Shown one piece after another: positions 1-7,557 of a DNA stretch of 64,000 nt. Source of the DNA: Pseudomonadales bacterium. GTDB taxonomy: Bacteria; Pseudomonadota; Gammaproteobacteria; Pseudomonadales; Azotimanducaceae. The translations under genes were made by a program, and so were the position numbers. The stretch spans positions 26,950 to 90,949 of the forward strand of contig JAJEIQ010000012.1 of NCBI GenBank assembly GCA_022827905.1. The letters run 5' to 3'. The notes beneath the pieces were generated by a model, which had not been told where the DNA came from, did no database searches, and saw only the letters and a list, made by a program, of their open reading frames with translations. Every line of letters starts with the position of its first letter. Position 1 is the stretch's first letter.

Positions 1-1035
1 GCTGCCGTTCGACATGGGCAGCGCCTGGGCACCCTCGTTGCACCAGGAAAGGCTGGTCTGCCGGTTTATCCAGTCGGGGCTGGCCGCCCAGAAATTGGCC
101 GCCTGAAAGCCGCAGTAGGCGGCATCGACATCGGGGATGGTGACGATGAGCGCCTCGTCCTCGGCAAGGCTGAAAAAACCGGCGCTGAAAAACTGCGTCG
201 GGATTCCCAACGACTCAGTGGCGCGAAAGTCGATGAAGTTGTTTTCGCCGACCAGCCGCAGGCGGGACGAAAAGTCGGGCCAGAACCGGCCTTGGCGCTC
301 GAGGATTGCGGTGGCGTGCTCGATCGGCCGGATCAGGTCGCGTTCGCGCAGGGGAGGAGACATCTCGCCGTCGGTGCCGATGCGCTCGATTTCCACCGTT
401 GCCGGATGTTCCGTCTCCCAGTTGGTGAAGCTGTCGCGGATGATCAGGGTCAGGAGCCGGTCGGTGGGGGCGAGTTCCATCCAGTTTTCGCCCATGGGTT
501 CGGCGCTTAGGAAAATCTCGAATCGCCCCTCGTCGTCGGCGACTAGATCGTCGTCTTCAAAGGTGCTGATGGCGCCTTGGGGATCGGGGCCGTAGAACTG
601 CTCGAGCAGGAAGTCCGAAGCGGTGCCAAGCCGACCCCAGACGCGGTAGACGTAACCGCCGTCGGGATTGGTGATGGTGGCGGCGCGGTACAGGGTGTCG
701 GGATTGTCGACGCCGATCTTGATGGTGGGGGACAGCAGCAGGCGAAGGTGCGGGTAGGATCCGTCGCCGCCACCCATGGCGCCGTTGACGTTGGAGGCGA
801 TGATGCTCTGCATCAGCCGTACCGCCCCAGCGCGGTGGGCGTCGTCGATCTTGAAGGAGTCGCTGGCTAGAAAGTTGTTCTTCAGCCCGTCGATCGCCGC
901 ATAGTAGTCTGCCCAAGCTTTGAGCAGCGCGGCCGTATCATCAGTAGGCGGCGTTTCCTGCAGCGTGCCCCCACAGCCGGTACACGCCAGTATCGCAAGC
1001 ACACCGGCCAGGGCCCGGCGTTTGACATAGGCCAT
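1..1035 (-). CDS. DUF1214-like lipoprotein, 3' end cut off by the window
   Basis: Open frame of 345 codons running off the left edge without a stop. It starts at ATG 1035 with a basic, hydrophobic leader and a lipobox-like ILA-Cys at residue 18, so it is probably a lipoprotein. The end of the visible part (IPDVDAAYCGFQAANFW, then a WINRQTSLSW stretch) resembles the DUF1214 domain found in proteins with paired DUF1254/DUF1214 regions. That match rests on recalled family appearance only. No enzymatic function can be assigned. The 99 nt between it and the GNAT gene upstream on the minus strand contain no other gene. Confidence 0.55.
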   Translation of the reverse strand, partial: MAYVKRRALAGVLAILACTGCGGTLQETPPTDDTAALLKAWADYYAAIDGLKNNFLASDSFKIDDAHRAGAVRLMQSIIASNVNGAMGGGDGSYPHLRLLLSPTIKIGVDNPDTLYRAATITNPDGGYVYRVWGRLGTASDFLLEQFYGPDPQGAISTFEDDDLVADDEGRFEIFLSAEPMGENWMELAPTDRLLTLIIRDSFTNWETEHPATVEIERIGTDGEMSPPLRERDLIRPIEHATAILERQGRFWPDFSSRLRLVGENNFIDFRATESLGIPTQFFSAGFFSLAEDEALIVTIPDVDAAYCGFQAANFWAASPDWINRQTSLSWCNEGAQALPMSNGS

Positions 1036-1134
1036 GTGTGTTTCCTCGACAAAGGTTCAATGGTAGCAACTCGGGAGACTTCGCTGTTCGCCGAACGTAC
1101 CGACTGGATTGGCCACCATCGCCGCGAGGTCCCG

Positions 1135-1887
1135 TCAATCCCCGATCCGATACCAATAGCGGTAGCGTTCGGCAAAGCCGAGCTTGCGGTACAGGGCCTG
1201 GGCCGGCGCATTGCCCTCGGTGACTTGGAGGTATGCGGTCCGGGCGCCGCGTTCGCGTCCCCAATCCAGCAGGCCGCGCACCAACTCCTCGCCACAGCCT
1301 TGGCGCCGATGGGCCGGATCGGTGACGATGTCGAAGAGCCCTAGGAGGCCGCGCTCCACAACGCCGAGCCCGCAGGCGAGCACCTCATCGCCATGGCGCA
1401 GCACCGCGTGGGCGCACTCGGTGCGGATGGCATTGAGCATGGCGCCGTGCAGGCGCATGAATTTGCTCGGCATTCCGGTCAGCGCCGCGTAGGCGTTCAG
1501 CCACTCCTTGAGCGTGAGCACCGACCAGCGGGGCGAGACGGCCTCCGGCGCAACCGACGCGCCAAGCACGAGCGTTGAATCGGCAAGCCGGTAGCCGCGG
1601 GCTTCCAAGCAGTGGTCGAGTGCCGCCTGATCGGCGCCATCGGCACCGGCCGTCAAACGGAAGACGCTTTGCAGCCGCTCCCGTGCGTAGAGGTTCTCAC
1701 AGAAGCGCACCTTCTCCTCGATGGGCTGGCTGCCCGGATACAGCGGCGTCACCGAGTTGGCCCGCTTGGTGAACCCGCGGGCGAAGCGCAGCACCCATCC
1801 ATCGAGCAGCATCTGGTGCAGGGCGGGCCAAGCGTTCAACGACGCCTCTTCGATGCGCCGATTCAACAGCGCCTCCCGCTCAACCAT
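1135..1887 (-). CDS. GNAT family N-acetyltransferase
   Basis: A 250-residue protein whose C-terminal third has the acetyl-CoA binding signature of GNAT enzymes (DPAHRRQGCGEELVRGLL, around residue 190) followed by the usual NAPAQALYRKLGF segment. The N-terminal 110 residues form a second, degenerate GNAT-like half, a layout seen in many uncharacterised bacterial acetyltransferases. It probably transfers acetyl from acetyl-CoA to an amine, but the substrate cannot be told from sequence. It begins 21 nt after the DUF4276 gene and may be its last co-transcribed partner. The ATG at 1887 is used because the frame is intact from there. Confidence 0.85.
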   Translation of the reverse strand: MVEREALLNRRIEEASLNAWPALHQMLLDGWVLRFARGFTKRANSVTPLYPGSQPIEEKVRFCENLYARERLQSVFRLTAGADGADQAALDHCLEARGYRLADSTLVLGASVAPEAVSPRWSVLTLKEWLNAYAALTGMPSKFMRLHGAMLNAIRTECAHAVLRHGDEVLACGLGVVERGLLGLFDIVTDPAHRRQGCGEELVRGLLDWGRERGARTAYLQVTEGNAPAQALYRKLGFAERYRYWYRIGD

Positions 1888-1908
1888 CGTCTGTCCGTTG
1901 GATTGGAA

Positions 1909-2586
1909 TCATCCCAGCGTCTCCAGCCGATGCAGCCAGTTCGCAAAGTGCGGGCACTGCTGGGTCATTTTGGCCAGAGTCACCTCCTCCGCAGCTGCGG
2001 TGCCTTCAGCAACCTTCTTGTAATCTGGATGCAGCACTTTGATTCGCTTCGAAGGAGCAGTCTCCGGCACGTCGTTGATGTGCTCTGGCGATTCGAACTG
2101 GCTGCGGATGTCCAGAAAGGACTCGGTGAGTTCGGGCATCGCCAAGGCGCGGGCAAACGCTTCGCAGTCGCTAAAGAGCAGTGCTTCGAATTCGTGCATT
2201 GTTACGAATGGCACAAAACGCTCCTCGCCCGGCAGCGTCGTGTGCAGATCCGCCAGCATTTGTTGGGCAAGGTGTTGGCCTCTTCGGTCTTGCGGCATTT
2301 TGGCGGCCTCCTGTCGGCCCGGCCACGCTCGGTTGCCCTCAGCAGGCATCCCGTAGAAGTCAACCATGGAGGTATGAAAGAGATGGCGATCCGACTTTAA
2401 CTGCCGGATCAGTTCTGCCCGGAACGAGGTCCAGGACCGGACGCCTCCGCGTTTCCCACGTTGCCGCGCACCTCCCATGATGCGCGCATCGACACTCGCA
2501 AATCCTCGGTGCCCGAGATGCGGGGCAAGCAGCCGCTTGACGAATGCCTCCTCCGTCGGTCCTTCCACATGAACCAGCAGACGCAT
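1909..2586 (-). CDS. DUF4276 family protein (TOPRIM-like), partner of the upstream ATPase
   Basis: 225 residues from ATG 2586. An open frame continues upstream to 2721, but that part only shadows the ATPase gene, so the start at MRLLVHVEGPTEE is preferred. DUF4276 hallmarks are visible: VEGPTEE at 7-13 (the acidic TOPRIM-like start), TSMVDFYGMP with Asp76, and MHEFEALLFSD at 130-140. Members of this family commonly sit next to AAA/ABC-type ATPases. By analogy with OLD nucleases and PARIS (ATPase plus TOPRIM-like effector) it may be the nuclease or effector subunit; this is inference. It lies 22 nt after the ATPase gene. Confidence 0.85.
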   Translation of the reverse strand: MRLLVHVEGPTEEAFVKRLLAPHLGHRGFASVDARIMGGARQRGKRGGVRSWTSFRAELIRQLKSDRHLFHTSMVDFYGMPAEGNRAWPGRQEAAKMPQDRRGQHLAQQMLADLHTTLPGEERFVPFVTMHEFEALLFSDCEAFARALAMPELTESFLDIRSQFESPEHINDVPETAPSKRIKVLHPDYKKVAEGTAAAEEVTLAKMTQQCPHFANWLHRLETLG

Positions 2587-2608
2587 CTTGATCCGACACG
2601 GCGCAGCG

Positions 2609-3664
2609 TCAGGCTGGCCGTCCTCCAAAGTGATTCTTCTCCCAGAGCTCGCCAAGACTGAAGTCATCGAGCCACTCTTCGAGTTCGGCGCTTTCAAGCC
2701 GAGTGAACTCCGTTGCCCCATCGACCAAATCGACTACGACCACATCTTCTGGCTCGAAGTAGTCGACAAGGGTTGGCGACTGTGTGGCGACGATCACGGT
2801 CGAGTCGTGTGCAGCTGATTGAATCATCTCCGCCAGCAAGCCGATCGCTGCGGGATGCAGGCCGAGTTCCGGTTCGTCCACCACAATGACCTTGGGCCGA
2901 AGTTCCAATGGCTGGCAAAACAACGTCGCCAGAGCAATAAACCGAAGCGTTCCATCCGACATTGATGCCGCGTCGAAGAAGCTGTCCGACTCGGCGTGGG
3001 TCCATTCCAGCCGGATCGAGTCTTGGTCGTCTTCGTCGGGTTCGAGCACGAAGTCCGAAAGAAATGGGGCAACTAGGCGCACCGTATGGAGAATGCGTCT
3101 GTAAGACTTTCGTCGGTGCTTCTTCAGACGATAGAGAAACGGAGCCAGATTGGTGCCGTCGATACGCAATCGCCGACGGTCGCGCATAAGCGCAGTGCGC
3201 CGCATTGGCGACCCCAAACTGGTGTCGTGGAACTGGTAGGCATTCCACTTGGTCATGATGCGGTCTAGGTGGTGGCTCTCGACCTCGGCTTCGTCATCGG
3301 TGGGGAAAAGGAGGTCGATCTCTGAACCCTCGTTGCTCGACAAACTCTCCTCCACCGTGAGCAGCCGGTCCTCGTCAGTTGCGATGAGAACAGCCGAATA
3401 CTCGATACCTTCCGAAAGCTGTAGCTTGATGCGGATATCCGGGGTGTGCTTCGATCCGAAATGAAGTAGGCGGTCGGCACCGCCGCGCAGGGCGGAGTAG
3501 CGCTCCTCTCGACCGAGTCGTACCGCATGCACCAGCGGAAAGACCCCGAGGAAGTTCGACTTCCCCGACCCGTTGGCACCGATGAGTACGTTGATGGGCC
3601 GCAACTCCAAATCGAGCTTGCGAATGCTCTTGAAGCCGTGAACCTTGATGCGCTCCAGTGCCAT
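2609..3664 (-). CDS. AAA_21/RecF-like ABC-type ATPase
   Basis: 351 residues with a Walker A GANGSGKS at 29-36, an ABC-type signature MSDGTLRFIALATLF, a Walker B VIVVDEPELGLHP and a downstream VIVATQSP sensor-like strand. This is the SMC/RecF-related AAA_21 fold with a helical insert between the two halves. It is encoded directly upstream of a DUF4276 gene, a pairing typical of two-gene defence or DNA-repair modules. Hand counts of sample lines give about 55-58% G+C here against about 67% in mdh, consistent with recent acquisition. There is no clear ribosome-binding site before ATG 3664, so translation may be coupled to the short ORF 19 nt upstream. Confidence 0.9.
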   Translation of the reverse strand: MALERIKVHGFKSIRKLDLELRPINVLIGANGSGKSNFLGVFPLVHAVRLGREERYSALRGGADRLLHFGSKHTPDIRIKLQLSEGIEYSAVLIATDEDRLLTVEESLSSNEGSEIDLLFPTDDEAEVESHHLDRIMTKWNAYQFHDTSLGSPMRRTALMRDRRRLRIDGTNLAPFLYRLKKHRRKSYRRILHTVRLVAPFLSDFVLEPDEDDQDSIRLEWTHAESDSFFDAASMSDGTLRFIALATLFCQPLELRPKVIVVDEPELGLHPAAIGLLAEMIQSAAHDSTVIVATQSPTLVDYFEPEDVVVVDLVDGATEFTRLESAELEEWLDDFSLGELWEKNHFGGRPA

Positions 3665-3683
3665 GTGACGTACTCGCGGCTTG

Positions 3684-3824
3684 TCAGCCCTGGGCTACGG
3701 CGGCTCGGGCGCGGCGGTTAAAGCCCGTAGCGGCCTCGCTGGGACCGGCGATGGGGCCGATGGCGCAATCGGCCGGATACACGCCGACGCCAAACTGGAC
3801 CTCGCCGACTCCCTTGAATGCCAT
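3684..3824 (-). CDS. 46-residue small protein preceding the ATPase/DUF4276 pair
   Basis: Short frame from ATG 3824 to TGA 3684 with a very good ribosome-binding site: AGGAG, 7 nt spacer, then ATG. It ends 19 nt before the ATPase start and so would lead the operon. The protein begins MAFKGVGEVQFGVGVYP and is Gly/Ala-rich with one Cys and a basic Arg pair near the end. I recognise no family. It could be a leader peptide that couples translation of the ATPase, a small regulator, or a chance frame. The ribosome-binding site and its placement are the only support. Confidence 0.45.
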   Translation of the reverse strand: MAFKGVGEVQFGVGVYPADCAIGPIAGPSEAATGFNRRARAAVAQG

Positions 3825-4084
3825 CGCTTTGCTCCTGCTTATGCTTGCTGGCCGCTTTTCGACCATCGTTCGGCGACTACGCGGCCATAGTAGTGCGAAG
3901 TTAGCAGTAGGATGGACCACTATCAATCCGAGCCCGCCCACCGTAGCAAGCCGCAAGCCCTTAGCTCGCCCCAGACACTCATCTCGAATCATCGCCAACC
4001 CACCATAGCAGGCGCGGCAGCCATTGGCTTCAACCCATTGAAAGACAATAATCTCAATCGATTCGGCAATCGGCTTGGCGCAAC
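3825..4084. other. Non-coding spacer between divergent small ORF and Nudix gene
   Basis: A 260-nt stretch of lower G+C (one line at about 48% by hand count) separating two divergent units. I see no convincing gene. On the minus strand a TACTAT hexamer lies about 65 nt before the small ORF without a matching -35. The segment around 3908-4012 has weakly similar ends (TAGGATGG and CCCACCATAG), but I could not establish a real inverted repeat. Confidence 0.5.
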
Positions 4085-4525
4085 ATGGGGACTCGACCCA
4101 AGAGAGAAGGCTTCCCGGTGGTGGTGCACGTGATGCTGCTACGCGGCGAGGACGTCTTCCTGCTGCGCCGCGCCGCGACCGGCTTCATGGACGGCTATTT
4201 CTGCCTGCCTGGCGGGCACCAAAAGGCTGGCGAGAGTGTGAGCGACGCCGCCCGGCGGGAGTGCCTGGAGGAGGCGGGCGTCGAGGTGGGCGAGTTGAGG
4301 CCCCGCTTCGCATTGCCCTACCGGTCCGGCGCTCACCAAGGACTTAACTTCGTCTTCGAGGCGGATGCCTTCACCGGCGAGCCCGCCGTTGCCGAGCCCG
4401 CCCTCTTCGATGCCTGCTGCTGGAGCCCGCGCAACGACCTGCCGGAGCGAGTCACGCCCTGGCTCATCGACGCCTTGGCGATGCCCGAAGGGCAGTGGTA
4501 TCACGAATTCCACTGGACTCGGTAG
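4085..4525 (+). CDS. Nudix hydrolase
   Basis: 146 residues with a complete Nudix box: Gly44-x5-Glu50-x7-Arg58-Glu59-x-x-Glu62-Glu63-x-Gly65. Such enzymes cleave nucleoside diphosphates linked to another group, using Mg2+ held by the REx2EE acidic residues. The specificity cannot be read from the sequence. The start at ATG 4085 lacks an evident Shine-Dalgarno; an internal ATG at 4133 would remove the first beta strand and is less likely. It ends 28 nt before mdh on the same strand. Confidence 0.9.
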   Translation: MGTRPKREGFPVVVHVMLLRGEDVFLLRRAATGFMDGYFCLPGGHQKAGESVSDAARRECLEEAGVEVGELRPRFALPYRSGAHQGLNFVFEADAFTGEPAVAEPALFDACCWSPRNDLPERVTPWLIDALAMPEGQWYHEFHWTR

Positions 4526-4528
4526 AAT
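4523..4528 (+). promoter_or_regulatory. Possible -10 element for mdh
   Basis: TAGAAT overlaps the stop codon of the Nudix gene, 25 nt before the mdh ATG. No good -35 hexamer is visible at 16-18 nt upstream, so this is a weak call. Confidence 0.25.
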
Positions 4529-4553
4529 ACGGCTTTAATCGTTGGAAGCCACC

Positions 4554-5528
4554 ATGAAAGACCCCGTTCGAGTGACCGTCACCGGTGCTGCTGGCCAGAT
4601 CGGCTACGCGCTGCTGTTTCGCATCGCCGCCGGCGAGATGCTGGGCAAGGACCAGCCCGTGATTCTCCATCTGCTGGAGATCACCCCGGCGCTGGGCGCC
4701 CTGCATGGCGTGGCCATGGAGCTCGATGACTGCGCCTTCCCGCTGCTGCGCGGTCTGGTGCAGACCGACGATCCGGAGGTGGCTTTCGGCGACGCGGACT
4801 ACGCCCTGCTGGTGGGTTCGCGGCCGCGCACCAAGGGCATGGAGCGCAAGGACCTGCTGGAGGCCAATGCGGCCATCTTCTCGGTGCAGGGCAAGGCCCT
4901 GAACGACAACGCGGCCCGGGACGTGCGGGTGCTGGTGGTCGGCAACCCGGCCAACACCAACTGCCTGATCGCCCAGCGCAACGCCCCGGACCTGGATCCG
5001 CGCCACTTCACCGCCATGACCCGCCTCGACCACAACCGGGCCGTCGCCCAGTTGGCGCAAAAAACCGGCGCCCACACCACCGAGGTCGAGGGTTTGTGCA
5101 TCTGGGGCAACCACTCATCCACCCAGTACCCCGACCTGCACCAAGCCAGGGTCGCAGGCCAAAGCGCCATGAGCCTCATCGACATGGCCTGGTACACCGA
5201 GGAGTTCATCCCCAAGGTCCAGCAGCGCGGCGCGGCCATCATCGAGGCCCGGGGCGCATCGAGCGCCGCCTCCGCCGCCAACGCGGCCATCGAGCACATG
5301 CGCGATTGGGCCTTGGGCTCGGACACCGTGCTGAGCATGGGGGTGCATAGCGACGGCGCCTACGGCATCGCCGAAGGCCTGATCTACTCCTTCCCAGTGC
5401 GCTGCCAAGGCGGCGACTGGCGCGTCATCGATGGCATCGACGTCAACGACTTCAGCCGCGAGCGCCTGCAGGCAACGGAGGACGAACTGGCCAGCGAACG
5501 GGACGCCGTGGCCCACCTACTCCCCTAA
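4554..5528 (+). CDS. mdh: Malate dehydrogenase
   Basis: 324 residues from ATG 4554; a TTG 12 nt upstream in frame is less likely. It oxidises malate to oxaloacetate with NAD+ in the TCA cycle in the cytoplasm. The N-terminal nucleotide-binding loop TGAAGQIG, the NPANTNCLI segment, the RLDHNRA substrate-binding stretch and the catalytic [11 protein letters not shown] with His187 are all present. The length and the [19 protein letters not shown] motif match the dimeric type common in beta- and many gammaproteobacteria. It is convergent with oppF, with 23 nt between them and no obvious terminator hairpin. Confidence 0.97.
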   Translation: MKDPVRVTVTGAAGQIGYALLFRIAAGEMLGKDQPVILHLLEITPALGALHGVAMELDDCAFPLLRGLVQTDDPEVAFGDADYALLVGSRPRTKGMERKDLLEANAAIFSVQGKALNDNAARDVRVLVVGNPANTNCLIAQRNAPDLDPRHFTAMTRLDHNRAVAQLAQKTGAHTTEVEGLCIWGNHSSTQYPDLHQARVAGQSAMSLIDMAWYTEEFIPKVQQRGAAIIEARGASSAASAANAAIEHMRDWALGSDTVLSMGVHSDGAYGIAEGLIYSFPVRCQGGDWRVIDGIDVNDFSRERLQATEDELASERDAVAHLLP

Positions 5529-5551
5529 GGGATCACAATGTCGCTCTGATC

Positions 5552-6514
5552 TCAGTCGTACAGGTGGCAGGCCACCAAGCGGTCGCTCTCATCCGCCAAG
5601 GGCTTGAGTTTCGGCGTCTTAACGCGGCAGTGGTCCATCGCTTGTGGGCAGCGGTCGGCGAAGCGGCAGCCGGGGGGCAGGTTGACCGGCGACGGGATCT
5701 CGCCCTGGATGGCGGTCGAGGGACGCGCCCGCTCCGAGGTGGGGTCCGGCTCGGGGTTGGAGCCGACCAGTATCCGGGTGTAGGGGTGGCGGGGTTCGAA
5801 GAACACTTCGTCCGCCTTGCCCACCTCCACGAGCGAGCCGAGATACATCACTGCCATGCGGTCGCTAACGTAGCGCACCATGGAGAGGTCGTGGGCAATG
5901 AACAGCAGGGTCAGGCCCATTGACGCCTTGAGGTCGTCGAGCAGGTTGATCACCTGGGCCTGAACGGAGACGTCCAGTGCCGAAATCGGCTCGTCGCAGA
6001 CCACGAACTCCGGCTCCAGGATCAGCGCCCGGGCGACGCCGATGCGTTGCCGCTGGCCGCCGGAGAACTCATGGGGGTAGCGCGATCGGTGGTCGGCGTT
6101 CAATCCCACCCGCTCGAGCCAGGCTGCCACTCGTTCGCGAATCTCCGACCCCGAGAGCGGCGAGTGCAGCCTCAAGCCCTCGCCGATGATCTCCCCCACG
6201 GTCATGCGTGGGTTCAGCGAGGAATAGGGGTCTTGGAAGATCATCTGCATGTGCGGCGCGTAACGTTCAAAGTCCCGCTGGCGGTAGCGGCGCGGCAGGG
6301 CCCGCCCTTGAAATGAGACGCTGCCGCCGGTCTTGTCGTGCAGGCCGACCAAGGCCTTGCCGAAGGTTGATTTGCCGGAGCCGGACTCGCCCACCAAGCC
6401 GACAATCTCCCGTTCGTTGATGGTCAGGCTCACATCGTCCACCGCATGCACCCGCCGGTCCTTGCCCAAGTCAAAGTGCTTGGTCAGGTTGCTGGCTTGC
6501 ACTAGGACACTCAC
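5552..6514 (-). CDS. oppF: Oligopeptide ABC transporter ATPase, OppF-like
   Basis: 320 residues from GTG 6514, which overlaps the oppD stop as GTGA. The open frame continues upstream, but that part shadows oppD. It contains a Walker A GESGSGKST at 42-50, signature FSGGQRQRIGVARAL, Walker B FVVCDEPISALD and the OppD/F C-terminal Cys-bearing oligopeptide domain (LPPGCRFADRCPQAMDHC). In peptide importers it pairs with OppD to drive uptake by ATP hydrolysis on the cytoplasmic side. It is the last gene of the long minus-strand unit. Confidence 0.95.
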   Translation of the reverse strand: MSVLVQASNLTKHFDLGKDRRVHAVDDVSLTINEREIVGLVGESGSGKSTFGKALVGLHDKTGGSVSFQGRALPRRYRQRDFERYAPHMQMIFQDPYSSLNPRMTVGEIIGEGLRLHSPLSGSEIRERVAAWLERVGLNADHRSRYPHEFSGGQRQRIGVARALILEPEFVVCDEPISALDVSVQAQVINLLDDLKASMGLTLLFIAHDLSMVRYVSDRMAVMYLGSLVEVGKADEVFFEPRHPYTRILVGSNPEPDPTSERARPSTAIQGEIPSPVNLPPGCRFADRCPQAMDHCRVKTPKLKPLADESDRLVACHLYD

Positions 6515-7557
6515 CGGCCCCCTCCCGCAGAGGGCTCTTTCATGCGAGGGGCAGGCCCCTCGCGCTCCCCGGCTGAGGGCTCCACCTCGGCATGGCGCAG
6601 CCAGCAGTTGGCGGCATGCGCCTCGCCCACTTCGAACGGCGGCGGGTCGCGGCGTTGGCAAAGCCGCATGGCCTGGGGGCAGCGCGGCGCATAAGCACAA
6701 CCCGGCGGCGGCCTGAACAGGTCCGGGGGGCTGCCGTCGATCGGCTTGAGGGGCTCATCGCGAGTGGCGTCCCGGGTGGGCATGGCGGCCTTCAGGCCCA
6801 AGGTGTAGGGGTGGGCGGATCGATAGAAGACCGCGTCGCTCGGCCCGCGCTCGACGATCCGTCCGGCGTACATCACCGCCACGTCGTCGGCCAGGCGCGC
6901 CACCACGCCGAGATCGTGGGTGATGAGGATGATGGCCATGCCTGTCTGGCGTTGAAGGTCGCCCAGAAGATCCAGAATCTGCGCCTGGATGGTCACGTCC
7001 AGGGCGGTGGTCGGCTCATCGGCGATCAGCAGGGCCGGTTCGCAGGCGATGGCCATGGCGATCATCGCCCGCTGCAGCATCCCCCCGGAAAACTCGAACG
7101 GATACTGGCCAGCGCGCTCCGCCGCTTCGGGAATGCGCGTCATCTCCAGCAGCTCGATGGCCCGCGCCAAGGCTTGGCGGCGGGATTGGCCGCGATGGGC
7201 CACCAGGGTTTCGGCGATCTGGTCACCGACGGTCATGGTCGGGTTGAGTGAGGTCATCGGGTCCTGGAAGATCATGCCCACGGCATCGCCGCGGATGTCC
7301 TTGCCGTTGACTTCGGGCCGGCCGAGGATTTCCGCGCCGCGCAGCCGGGCGCTGCCGGCGGTGATGCGGCCCGGCGGCATGGGGATCAGCCCCATCACGC
7401 TCTGCACCATGACCGACTTGCCACAGCCCGATTCACCCACCACGGCGAGGGTGCGGCCGGCCTCCACGGCGAAGCCCACCCCACGCACGGCCTGGACGAC
7501 GCCCCCGTAGGTGTCGAACTCCACCGCCAGGTCGCGCACCTCCAGCACGGTGCTCAT
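6511..7557 (-). CDS. oppD: Oligopeptide ABC transporter ATPase, OppD-like
   Basis: 348 residues from ATG 7557, which overlaps the oppC stop as ATGA. It has Walker A GESGCGKS near 41-48, signature FSGGMLQRAMIAMAIA, Walker B LLIADEPTTALD and the C-terminal PPGCAYAPRCPQAMRLC segment that in this subfamily carries Fe-S or structural cysteines. It is the second ATPase subunit of the peptide importer. The tail beyond the oligopeptide domain (EPSAGEREGPAPRMKEPSAG) is low-complexity with an EPSAG repeat and may be disordered. Confidence 0.95.
   Translation of the reverse strand: MSTVLEVRDLAVEFDTYGGVVQAVRGVGFAVEAGRTLAVVGESGCGKSVMVQSVMGLIPMPPGRITAGSARLRGAEILGRPEVNGKDIRGDAVGMIFQDPMTSLNPTMTVGDQIAETLVAHRGQSRRQALARAIELLEMTRIPEAAERAGQYPFEFSGGMLQRAMIAMAIACEPALLIADEPTTALDVTIQAQILDLLGDLQRQTGMAIILITHDLGVVARLADDVAVMYAGRIVERGPSDAVFYRSAHPYTLGLKAAMPTRDATRDEPLKPIDGSPPDLFRPPPGCAYAPRCPQAMRLCQRRDPPPFEVGEAHAANCWLRHAEVEPSAGEREGPAPRMKEPSAGGGR

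Noticed and set aside
3908..4012. Possible MITE-like element with similar ends (TAGGATGG / CCCACCATAG)
   Set aside because: The ends align poorly as inverted repeats, there is no target duplication and no second copy in the window.
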